This document shows, one piece after another, positions 43,782-51,295 of a stretch of DNA of 64,000 nt. Under the pieces are notes generated by a model. That model saw nothing but the letters and a program-made list of their open reading frames with translations. It searched no databases and was not told the DNA's origin. The stretch comes from DASSUW01 sp963844205 (GTDB taxonomy: Bacteria > Actinomycetota > Thermoleophilia > Solirubrobacterales > Solirubrobacteraceae), in NCBI GenBank assembly GCA_963844205.1, contig CAWJNK010000014.1:62001-126000 (forward strand), in the 5' to 3' direction. Positions within the stretch are counted from its first letter, which is position 1. Each line of letters begins with the position of its first letter. The translations under genes and the position numbers were made by a program.

Positions 43782-44697
43782 GCTCGGGCGGCTCGGGTAC
43801 GGGGCCGCGAACGTCGGCAACCTCTACCGGGCGATTACCGACGAGGACGCCTGGGCGGTGCTCGACGCGGCGTGGGAGAGCGGCATCCGGCACTTCGACA
43901 CGGCCCCGCACTACGGGCTCGGGCTGTCCGAGTGCCGCCTCGGGGCCTTCCTCGCGACCAAGCCCCGCGCGGACTACGTCGTGTCGACCAAGGTCGGGCG
44001 CCTGCTACGGCCGAGCCCGGAGACGGCGGACCGGCTCGACGACGCGAACCAGTTCGCCGTGCCGGCGTCGCTGCGCCGCGTGTGGGACTTCAGCGCCGAC
44101 GGCATCCGGGCGAGCGTCGAGGAGTCGCTCGAGCGCCTCGGCCTTCCCGACGTCGACATCCTCTACCTCCACGACCCCGACGAGGACGACCTGGACGCCG
44201 ACCTCCGGACCGGCGTCCCGGCGGTCGCCGCGCTGCGGGACGAAGGGCTCGTGACCGGCGTGGGGATCGGCTCGAAGTCGACCGAGGCGCTCGTGGCCGC
44301 GGTGCGCACCGGCGCGCTCGACCTCGCCATGGTCGCCGGGCGCTACACGCTGCTCGAGCAGGCCGACGAGGTGGTCGCGGCCTGCCGCGAGGCCGGCGTC
44401 GGGATCGTCGCCGCGGCGATCTACAACTCCGGGCTGCTGGCCAAGCCGCGCCCCGGCGGCCGCTACGAGTACGGCGCGGTGCCGCGCGACCTGCTCGCCC
44501 GGGCCGAGCGCATCGCGGACCTCTGCGAGCGCCACGGGGTGTCGCTGCCGGAGGCCGCGGTGCAGTTCCCGCTGCGCGAGCCGGCGGTGCGGAGCGTCGT
44601 GGTGGGGGCCGCGACGCCGGAGCAGGTCCGCGAGAACGCGCGGCGGATGGACGTCGAGATCCCGGAGGCTCTGTGGAGCGAGCTCGAGGGCCACTAG
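43774..44697 (+). CDS. Aldo/keto reductase, probable L-fucose (D-threo-aldose) 1-dehydrogenase, 307 aa
   Basis: AKR catalytic tetrad visible: Asp and Tyr in HFDTAPHYGLGLSE, Lys in VVSTKVGRLL, His in ILYLHDPDEDD. The protein resembles the D-threo-aldose 1-dehydrogenase group (LGYGAANVGNLYRAI near the N-terminus), which oxidises L-fucose to L-fuconolactone with NAD(P). Placement between fuconate dehydratase and lactonase supports this. GTG 43774 lies inside the end of the dehydratase gene. The lactonase gene begins inside its own 3' end. Confidence 0.9.
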   Translation: MVELGRLGYGAANVGNLYRAITDEDAWAVLDAAWESGIRHFDTAPHYGLGLSECRLGAFLATKPRADYVVSTKVGRLLRPSPETADRLDDANQFAVPASLRRVWDFSADGIRASVEESLERLGLPDVDILYLHDPDEDDLDADLRTGVPAVAALRDEGLVTGVGIGSKSTEALVAAVRTGALDLAMVAGRYTLLEQADEVVAACREAGVGIVAAAIYNSGLLAKPRPGGRYEYGAVPRDLLARAERIADLCERHGVSLPEAAVQFPLREPAVRSVVVGAATPEQVRENARRMDVEIPEALWSELEGH

Positions 44698-45515
44698 ACG
44701 CCCATCTGCACATCTGGGACCTGGAGCGCAGCGAATACGCGTGGCTGACGCCCGAGCTCGGCGAGCTGCACGCGACGTTCACGCCCGAGCAGGCGCAGGC
44801 CGAGCTCGAGGCGGCGGGGATCGGCTCGGCGGTGCTCGTCCAGGCCGAGGACTCCGAGCGCGACACCGATCTCATGCTCGAGGCCGCGGCGCGGCATCCG
44901 TGGATCGCCGGCGTCGTCGGCTGGGTGCAGCTCGACGACCCGGCCACGGCCGAGCGCCAGCTCGACCGCCGCCAGGCCGAGCCGCGCCTGTGCGGCGTGC
45001 GGCACCTCGTGCACGACGACCCGCGCGACGACTTCCTCGTCCTCCCCGCCGTCCGGCGCTCGCTCCGGCTGCTCGCCGAGCGCGGCCTCCCGTTCGACGT
45101 GCCGGACGCCTGGCCGCGGCACCTGGCCGCGACCGCCGACCTCGCTGCGGCGCTGCCCGAGCTCCGGATCGTCGTCGACCACCTCGGCAAGCCGCCGTTC
45201 GGCGGCGCCGACTGGGAGCGCTGGCGCGCCACGTTGCGCGACGTCGCCGCCCAGCCCAACACCACGGCCAAGGTGTCGGGCCTCCAGGTGCCGGGCCGGC
45301 CCTTCACCGTCGACGAGGTGCGTCCGGCCTGGGAGGTCGCGCTCGAGCTGTTCGGGCCGGAGCGGCTCATGTGGGGCAGCGACTGGCCGCTCACGGTGCT
45401 CACGGGCGGGTACAAGCACGCGTGGGACGTGATGTCCTTGCTGATCGGGGAGCTGAGCCCTGCCGAACAGGGGCGCGTGCGCGCCGAGACGGCGTGTTCT
45501 GTGTATAAGGTCTGA
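44673..45515 (+). CDS. Amidohydrolase-2 family L-fuconolactonase, 280 aa
   Basis: Opens the lactone formed by the dehydrogenase to L-fuconate. The metal motif is DAHLHIWDL near the N-terminus, followed by VVDHLGKPPFGG and LMWGSDWPLTVL, all typical of COG3618 lactonases. The chosen start is GTG 44673 with CGGAGG (44664-44669) four bases upstream; it overlaps the dehydrogenase gene by 25 nt. No ordinary start lies between it and the metal motif. Confidence 0.9.
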   Translation: MERARGPLDAHLHIWDLERSEYAWLTPELGELHATFTPEQAQAELEAAGIGSAVLVQAEDSERDTDLMLEAAARHPWIAGVVGWVQLDDPATAERQLDRRQAEPRLCGVRHLVHDDPRDDFLVLPAVRRSLRLLAERGLPFDVPDAWPRHLAATADLAAALPELRIVVDHLGKPPFGGADWERWRATLRDVAAQPNTTAKVSGLQVPGRPFTVDEVRPAWEVALELFGPERLMWGSDWPLTVLTGGYKHAWDVMSLLIGELSPAEQGRVRAETACSVYKV

Positions 45516-45519
45516 CCTT
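45507..45519. promoter_or_regulatory. Perfect palindrome before fucU (candidate FCD-GntR operator)
   Basis: AAGGTC-T-GACCTT is a perfect 13-bp palindrome at the 3' end of the lactonase gene, 28 bp before the fucU start. Its core GGTCTGACC equals the core of the well-known FadR-type operator (GGTCnGACC). It overlaps a TATAAG box at 45504-45509 that could be a -10. It suggests an internal, repressible promoter for fucU and the ABC importer. Confidence 0.55.
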
Positions 45520-45547
45520 TCCTGGTGTATCTTGCGCTTTTGAGGGA

Positions 45548-45976
45548 GTGCGGGCGGTGTTGACGTCGATTCATCCGATCCTTACCGGCAGTCTGCTGTC
45601 CCATCTCGACGCGATGGGGCATTCGGACGCGGTCGTGCTCGCGGACGCGCACTTCCCCGCCGACCGGCTCGCCGAGCGGCTGCTGACGTTCCCGGGGCTG
45701 TCGACGCCCGACGTGCTGGCCGCCGTCCGGACCGTCGTCCCGCTCGACGACGCGCCCTCGATCGATCTCATGACGTCGGCCGACGGCTCGCGGCTGCCGG
45801 TGCAGGACGCGCTCATCGCGGCGGCGGGCGCGGCCGAGAGCGACGTGCGGTTCCTCGACCGGCACGACTTCTACGACGTTGCCGCCGACGGATACCTCAT
45901 CGTTCGCACCGGTGAGACGAGGACGTACGGCAACGTCATCCTCCGGAAGGGCGTCGTGACCCCGGAGGCGCGGTGA
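45548..45976 (+). CDS. fucU: L-fucose mutarotase (RbsD/FucU family), 142 aa
   Basis: Interconverts anomers of L-fucose after uptake. The family signature LTSIHPILTGSLLSHLDAMG, followed by HSDAVVLADAHFPA, carries the two His of the active site. The C-terminus ETRTYGNVILRKGVV is also typical. Length equals that of FucU. GTG 45548 follows GAGGGA. The stop overlaps the start of the ATP-binding gene (GTGA), so it belongs with the importer genes. Confidence 0.93.
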   Translation: MRAVLTSIHPILTGSLLSHLDAMGHSDAVVLADAHFPADRLAERLLTFPGLSTPDVLAAVRTVVPLDDAPSIDLMTSADGSRLPVQDALIAAAGAAESDVRFLDRHDFYDVAADGYLIVRTGETRTYGNVILRKGVVTPEAR

Positions 45977-47529
45977 CAGCGGCCGAGCGCCCGCTGCTCC
46001 TGCACGTCCAGGGGGTCAGCAAGAGCTTCCCGGGCGTCAAGGCGCTCGAGGACATGCACCTCGACCTGCGCGCGGGCGAGGTGCTCGCGCTGGTCGGGGA
46101 GAACGGCGCCGGCAAGTCGACGCTGATGAAGGTCCTCTCCGGGGTGTACGACCAGGACGAGGGCGAGTTCTTCCTCAACGGCGAGCCCTACGACCCGATC
46201 TCCCCCAAGCACGCGCAGGAGCTCGGGATCAGCATCATCCATCAGGAGTTCAACCTGATGCCCGACCTCACGGTCGCGCAGAACATCTTCATCGGCCGCG
46301 AGCCGCGCGGTTCGCGGCTGTTCCTCAACGAGCGGCGGCTCAACGCGCAGGCGCAGGAGCTGATCGAGCGCCTCCATCTGCCGCTGGAGCCGAAGCAGAA
46401 CGTGGGCAACCTGACCGTCGCCAAGCAGCAGATGGTCGAGATCGGCAAGGCCCTGTCCTACGACGCCAAGCTCCTGATCATGGACGAGCCGAGCGCGGCG
46501 CTCAACGACGCCGAGGTCGAGGTCCTGCACGATCTCATCCGCCGCTTCGTCCGGCCCGACACCGGGGTGATCTACATCTCGCACCGCATCGACGAGCTGC
46601 GGCGGATCGCCGACCGCATCACCGTCATCCGCGACGGTCGCTACGTCGGGACGCGCGAGACCAAGGAGACGACCATGAAGGAGGTCATCTCCATGATGGT
46701 CGGCCGCGAGATCTCGGGCGAGGCGAAGCCGGTCGGCGTGCAGGACGATCGCGAGGTGGTGCTCGAGGTCTCCGGGCTCAGCACCAAGGACCTGCTCAAG
46801 GACGTCAGCTTCGACCTGCGCAAGGGCGAGATCCTCGGCTTCGCCGGCCTCATGGGCGCCGGGCGCACGGAGGTCGCGCGCGCGGTGGTGGGCGCCGACA
46901 AGATCGCCACCGGCACGATCCGGCTGCGGGGTCGCGAGGTGCGCATCCACACCCCCGCCGACGCCGCGAAGCACCGGATCGGCTACCTGTCCGAGGACCG
47001 CAAGCAGTTCGGGCTGCTGGTCGAGCAGGAGGTCAACGCGAACATCGGGCTGAGCGCGCTGGCGGAGCGCTTCCAGGCCTACGGGTTCATCAAGGACCGG
47101 GCGATGCGCGCGACGTCCAAGGAGTACGTCGGCATCCTGCGCATCAAGACACCCTCCGTGGCCCAGACGGTCAAGAACCTCTCCGGTGGCAACCAGCAGA
47201 AGGTCGTCATCGCCAAGTGGCTGGTCAAGGACTGCGACATCCTCATCTTCGACGAGCCGACGCGGGGCATCGACGTCGGCGCCAAGGAGGAGATCTACCG
47301 GCTGCTCAACGACCTCGCGATGCAGGGTAAGTCGATCATCATGATCTCGTCCGAGCTGCCGGAGATCCTGCGGATGGCGCACCGCATCGTCGTCATGAGC
47401 GAGGGTCGGGTCACCGGCACGCTCGACGCCGGCGAGGCGACGCAGGAGAGCGTGATGCACTACGCGACGCTGCGCCCGGACGAGAACCCCGACGACGCGG
47501 CCGAGCTCGGCCTGGTGGAGCAGACATGA
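45973..47529 (+). CDS. Sugar ABC importer ATP-binding protein (RbsA/MglA type), 518 aa
   Basis: Two fused nucleotide-binding domains. The first has Walker A GENGAGKST, and Walker B LLIMDEPSAALN with signature NLTVAKQQMVEIGKAL. The second has a degenerate P-loop (GFAGLMGAGRTEVAR), signature NLSGGNQQKVVIAKWL and Walker B ILIFDEPTRGID. This is the plan of carbohydrate uptake type 2 (CUT2) importers. It drives uptake, here most likely of L-fucose. GTG 45973 overlaps fucU by 4 nt and its stop overlaps the permease ATG. Confidence 0.95.
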   Translation: MTAAERPLLLHVQGVSKSFPGVKALEDMHLDLRAGEVLALVGENGAGKSTLMKVLSGVYDQDEGEFFLNGEPYDPISPKHAQELGISIIHQEFNLMPDLTVAQNIFIGREPRGSRLFLNERRLNAQAQELIERLHLPLEPKQNVGNLTVAKQQMVEIGKALSYDAKLLIMDEPSAALNDAEVEVLHDLIRRFVRPDTGVIYISHRIDELRRIADRITVIRDGRYVGTRETKETTMKEVISMMVGREISGEAKPVGVQDDREVVLEVSGLSTKDLLKDVSFDLRKGEILGFAGLMGAGRTEVARAVVGADKIATGTIRLRGREVRIHTPADAAKHRIGYLSEDRKQFGLLVEQEVNANIGLSALAERFQAYGFIKDRAMRATSKEYVGILRIKTPSVAQTVKNLSGGNQQKVVIAKWLVKDCDILIFDEPTRGIDVGAKEEIYRLLNDLAMQGKSIIMISSELPEILRMAHRIVVMSEGRVTGTLDAGEATQESVMHYATLRPDENPDDAAELGLVEQT

Positions 47530-48530
47530 CGACCTCGGCAGTGACGAGCGAGGAGCAGCCGACCGCCGTCGAGGCCGTCGGCAGCGGCCTGAAGGACCGG
47601 CTGCAGCAGTTCCTCGCCTTCGCGAGCCTGATCGCGATCTTCCTCTTCTTCTCGGTCGCCAGCTCGAGCTTCCTCAACTACTCGAACGTCACGGCGATCC
47701 TCTTCTCGACCGTGGTCATCGGGCTGCTGGCGCTCGGCACGACGTTCGTGATCATCACCAGCGGCATCGACCTGTCGATCGGCACGGGGATGACGCTGTG
47801 CGCGGTCATCTCCGGCGTGCTGATCACCAACAGCGGCGTGCCGGTGCTCGTCGGCGTCATCGGCGCGGTGCTGTTCGGCGGCCTGATCGGGTTCGTCAAC
47901 GGCTTCAACGTCTCGATCCTCGGGATCCCGCCGTTCATCGCGACGCTGGCGATGATGCTCGTGGCGCAAGGGCTCGCGCTCGTCATATCCGACAGCACGC
48001 CGATCTACTTCAACGACTCGCCGAGCTACATCAGCATCTCGACCGGCCACCTGTTCGGGGTGGACTTCCCGAACGCCGTGCTGGTCCTGGCGGTCGCCAC
48101 GGTCATCGCGGCCGTGGTGCTCAACAAGACCGTGCTCGGGCGGTACACGTACTCGATCGGCAGCAACGAGGAGGCCACGGCGCTGTCGGGCATCAGCGTC
48201 CGGCGGTGGAAGATCATCATCTACACGCTGGCCGGGCTGTTCACCGGCCTGGCGGGGGTGATGATCTCGGCCCGCCTGGCGTCCGCCCAGCCCGGGACCG
48301 GCCTCGGCTACGAGCTGCAGGCCATCGCGGCCGTCGTCATCGGCGGCACCTCGCTGGCCGGCGGCAAGGGCTCGATCGTCGGCACGATCATCGGCGCCCT
48401 GATCATCTCCGTCCTCAACAACGGGCTGCAGATCATGTCCATCCCCCAGGAATGGCAGAACGTGATCCTCGGCATCGTGATCCTCATTGCGGTGTACGCC
48501 GACATGGCTCGCAAGCGCGCCGCCGTCTGA
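47526..48530 (+). CDS. Sugar ABC importer permease (RbsC type), 334 aa
   Basis: Eight to ten hydrophobic segments with CUT2 permease motifs: ITSGIDLSIGTGMTLCAVIS and NEEATALSGISVRRWKIIIY, then IAAVVIGGTSLAGGKGSIVG, the loop that contacts the ATPase. It forms the membrane channel with the ATP-binding protein upstream. ATG 47526 overlaps that gene as ATGA. The binding-protein gene follows after 25 bp. Confidence 0.95.
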   Translation: MTTSAVTSEEQPTAVEAVGSGLKDRLQQFLAFASLIAIFLFFSVASSSFLNYSNVTAILFSTVVIGLLALGTTFVIITSGIDLSIGTGMTLCAVISGVLITNSGVPVLVGVIGAVLFGGLIGFVNGFNVSILGIPPFIATLAMMLVAQGLALVISDSTPIYFNDSPSYISISTGHLFGVDFPNAVLVLAVATVIAAVVLNKTVLGRYTYSIGSNEEATALSGISVRRWKIIIYTLAGLFTGLAGVMISARLASAQPGTGLGYELQAIAAVVIGGTSLAGGKGSIVGTIIGALIISVLNNGLQIMSIPQEWQNVILGIVILIAVYADMARKRAAV

Positions 48531-48555
48531 TCCCTCGATTCAAAGGAGCGTGAGC

Positions 48556-49545
48556 ATGCACAGGAAGTTCGGAGCTCTGGCGGCGGTGGCGGCCTCGGCG
48601 CTCGCACTCGGCGTCGTGGCCTGTGGCGACGACGACAGCGGCGGCGGAGGGTCCGGAGGCGGCGGAGGCGGAGGCGACGAGCCGTACATCGCGATCGTCT
48701 CCAAGGGCTTCCAGCACCAGTTCTGGCAGGCGGTCAAGCAGGGCGCCGAGGAGGAGGCCAAGGCCGAGGGCGCCCGCATCACGTTCGAGGGCCCGCCCAC
48801 CGAGCAGGACATCGAGCAGCAGGTCACGATGCTCACCAACGCCCTCACGAAGAACCCCGACGCGATCGGGTTCGCGGCGCTCGACTCGAAGGCGAGCGCG
48901 CCGCTCATGGACCAGGCGAAGGCGCAGGACATCCCGGTCATCGCGTTCGACTCGGGCGTCGAGAGCGACGTCCCGGTGACGACGGCGGCGACCGACAACA
49001 AGGCGGCCGCGGCCGAGGCGGCGAAGCACCTGGCCGACCTCATCGGCAACAAGGGCAAGGTCGCGGTGATCGTGCACGACCAGACGAGCCGCTCCGGCAT
49101 CGACCGCCGCGACGGCTTCCTGGAGTACATGAAGGACAACGAGCCGGACATCCAGGTGCTGCCGGTCCAGTACGGCGCCGGCGATCAGGCGAAGTCCGCC
49201 GACATCGCGAAGTCGATCATCTCCGCGAACCCGGATCTCAAGGGCTTCTACGGCGCCAACGAGGGCTCGGCGATCGGGGTCATCAAGGGCGTCCAGGAGA
49301 GCGGCAAGAAGGGCATCACGATCGTTGGCTTCGACTCCGGGAAGGCCCAGATCGACGCCATCAAGAGCGGCGTCATGGCCGGCGCGATCACGCAGAACCC
49401 GGTCGGCATGGGCAAGGAGCTCGTCTCCTCGGCGATGAAGGCGATCAACGGCGAGGAGCTGCCGAAGGTCATCGACACCGGCTTCTACTGGTACGACAAG
49501 TCGAACATCGACGACCCCAAGATCAAGGCCGTCCTGTACGAGTGA
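48556..49545 (+). CDS. Sugar-binding lipoprotein of the ABC importer (RbsB type), 329 aa
   Basis: The signal ends in a lipobox (ALGVVAC) with Cys as lipid anchor, followed by a flexible Ser/Gly linker. The rest is a Peripla_BP_4 fold: IAIVSKGFQHQFWQAVKQGA, then GARITFEGPPTEQDIEQQVT, and later IVGFDSGKAQIDAIKSGVMA. It binds the sugar outside and hands it to the permease. ATG 48556 follows AAAGGAG. It ends the plus-strand operon, 18 bp from the convergent aldo/keto reductase gene. Confidence 0.95.
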   Translation: MHRKFGALAAVAASALALGVVACGDDDSGGGGSGGGGGGGDEPYIAIVSKGFQHQFWQAVKQGAEEEAKAEGARITFEGPPTEQDIEQQVTMLTNALTKNPDAIGFAALDSKASAPLMDQAKAQDIPVIAFDSGVESDVPVTTAATDNKAAAAEAAKHLADLIGNKGKVAVIVHDQTSRSGIDRRDGFLEYMKDNEPDIQVLPVQYGAGDQAKSADIAKSIISANPDLKGFYGANEGSAIGVIKGVQESGKKGITIVGFDSGKAQIDAIKSGVMAGAITQNPVGMGKELVSSAMKAINGEELPKVIDTGFYWYDKSNIDDPKIKAVLYE

Positions 49546-49563
49546 GCGCGGCGGGCGCGGCGG

Positions 49564-50469
49564 TCAGGTCCACGGCAGCTTGGATCGCCGCGCCCAGTAC
49601 GCCTCCGGGGGTTCGGTCAGCTCTCGCAGGTCCGGGATGAGTGGCAGGTCGGCGGCGGCGAGATTGCTCCGCAGCGTCTCGAGCGAGGCCGCGCCGCTGA
49701 GGACGACGTCGGCCCAGGGCTTCGCGATGGCGGCGCCGAGCGCCAGGGCGTCGGGCGTGGTCTCGAGGCGCGCGGCGGCCTGGGTGAGCGGCGGGGCGAC
49801 CGTTGCTCCGGCGAGCCGGCCGTTCGCGAGCGCCTCCTTGACGTAGACGGTGAGGCCCTGCTCGTGCGCTGCCGTCAGCGCCGGCTCGGCGGAGCGCTCG
49901 TGCAGGTTCCAGGTGGCCTGCACGGCGTCGAACAGGTTGAGGGCGAGCGCCGCGCGGATCGTCTGGGGCTGGCTGGTGCCGCTCACGGTCACGCCGATGC
50001 GCACGCCGTCCGCTCTTAGGGCGGCGAGCTCGTCCAGGACGTGCTGGTCGTCGAGGACGCCGCTCTCCGGCGTCGCCGAATGGATCGCGTACAGGGCGAG
50101 CCGGTCGCCGAGCTGCTCGCGGGTCTCGGCGAGCTGGCGCCGGAACGTCTCGACGTCGTGGTGCTTGACCTCGGGCGGATCGGCGTCGACGCGCCACGCC
50201 GCGGTGTAGACGTAGCCCCACTTGGACGACACGACCGCGCCGTCGGGGCGGCGCGATCGCAGCCACTCGCCGAGGAACTCCTCCGCGCGACCGTACGACC
50301 GCGCGGCGTCGAAGTGCCGCACGCCAGACTCCCAGGCCGCGTCGAGCACCGCGTGCGTGCGGGCGCGCAGCGCCGGGACCGAGCGGTCCACCCCGAGGTC
50401 CTCCGCGTGCCCGACGTTCAGGTAGCCCGGGCGCCCGAGCGCCGCGAGACCGAGTCCGAGGACCGCCAT
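49564..50469 (-). CDS. Aldo/keto reductase, 301 aa
   Basis: Catalytic residues: Asp and Tyr in HFDAARSYGRAEEFLGEW, Lys in VVSSKWGYVY, His in LYAIHSATPESG. It belongs to the same broad AKR group as the fucose dehydrogenase but is clearly different in sequence. The substrate is unknown; reduction or oxidation of a fucose breakdown aldehyde such as lactaldehyde is a guess from position. ATG 50469 lies 52 nt inside the end of the deacetylase gene, so the two are probably co-transcribed. Confidence 0.88.
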   Translation of the reverse strand: MAVLGLGLAALGRPGYLNVGHAEDLGVDRSVPALRARTHAVLDAAWESGVRHFDAARSYGRAEEFLGEWLRSRRPDGAVVSSKWGYVYTAAWRVDADPPEVKHHDVETFRRQLAETREQLGDRLALYAIHSATPESGVLDDQHVLDELAALRADGVRIGVTVSGTSQPQTIRAALALNLFDAVQATWNLHERSAEPALTAAHEQGLTVYVKEALANGRLAGATVAPPLTQAAARLETTPDALALGAAIAKPWADVVLSGAASLETLRSNLAAADLPLIPDLRELTEPPEAYWARRSKLPWT

Positions 50470-51182
50470 CCCGGGAACGGTACGCGCGCGGCATGGTCGA
50501 GGATGGCGCCGGCTCGCACGCGCGGGTGGGTGGCGATGAGCGCAAGCAGCTCGTCGGCGCGCGTGAGGTCGTCGGCGTCCATCACCGCGTGGTGGAACAT
50601 GACGCCGATCGGGCCGCCCTCGGTGACCGCTGCCGCGAGCCGTTCGGCGCGGTCGGGCTTGACGAAGTCGATCCGGATCGGGACCTCGTCGAGCCCTGGG
50701 ACTTCGAGCGGCGCGGCGCGCGACTCGCGGGAGAGCACGTTGAAGCCGAGCTCGGCCAGGCAGCGACCGGTGTCGACGGTGCAGCGGTTCCATGGCGGGG
50801 TGAAGATCGGCTGCACGAGGTCGCCGAGCAGGTCGGCCATGCGCGCGGCGCCGGCCTCGATGTCGCGCCGTTGCCGCTCGGGCGCCCGGTGCGGGCCGAA
50901 CTCGTACTTGCGGCCCTCGGGCTCGTGGTTGCGGTGCGCGAAGCCGTGCTGGTGCAGGCCGAGGCGCTGCGTGGCGGCGCGGGCGTGCAGGTCGGCCGCG
51001 AGCGACGCGTCGAGCGCGGCCGGGATCACGGCGAGATCGACCGGCAGCTCGTGATGCTCGAAGCGGTCGAGCAGCGCGCGCAGCCGATCCGGCGCCCAGC
51101 CGGCGTCGTCGTCGCGGAAGAAGACCTCGACGGGCGCGGGCGCGCCCTCGATCGCGGCGCGGACGGGGTCGAGCCAGTGCAC
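50418..51182 (-). CDS. WalW-like polysaccharide deacetylase family protein, 254 aa
   Basis: The NodB-like metal motif opens with FFRDDDAGWAPDRLRALLDR and continues with LHQHGFAHRNHEPEGRKYEF, where His residues bind metal; IFTPPWNRCT follows. This matches the WalW-type deacetylase proteins often found in polysaccharide or wall clusters. There is no signal peptide, so it acts in the cytoplasm. ATG 51182. The 113-bp gap to the divergent sigma gene contains a CCCCG/CGGGG hairpin but no clear promoter. Confidence 0.82.
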   Translation of the reverse strand: MHWLDPVRAAIEGAPAPVEVFFRDDDAGWAPDRLRALLDRFEHHELPVDLAVIPAALDASLAADLHARAATQRLGLHQHGFAHRNHEPEGRKYEFGPHRAPERQRRDIEAGAARMADLLGDLVQPIFTPPWNRCTVDTGRCLAELGFNVLSRESRAAPLEVPGLDEVPIRIDFVKPDRAERLAAAVTEGGPIGVMFHHAVMDADDLTRADELLALIATHPRVRAGAILDHAARVPFPGWRSSDSVSRRSGARAT

Positions 51183-51295
51183 GTCCTATAGACCCGCGTT
51201 CGTGGCCGGCGTAACGCGAGCGCCCCGAATGGGTCAACGGGGCGTGCTGATAGGCGAACCGGGGGCGCGACGAGTGCGTAGGACCCGTCGCGGGA

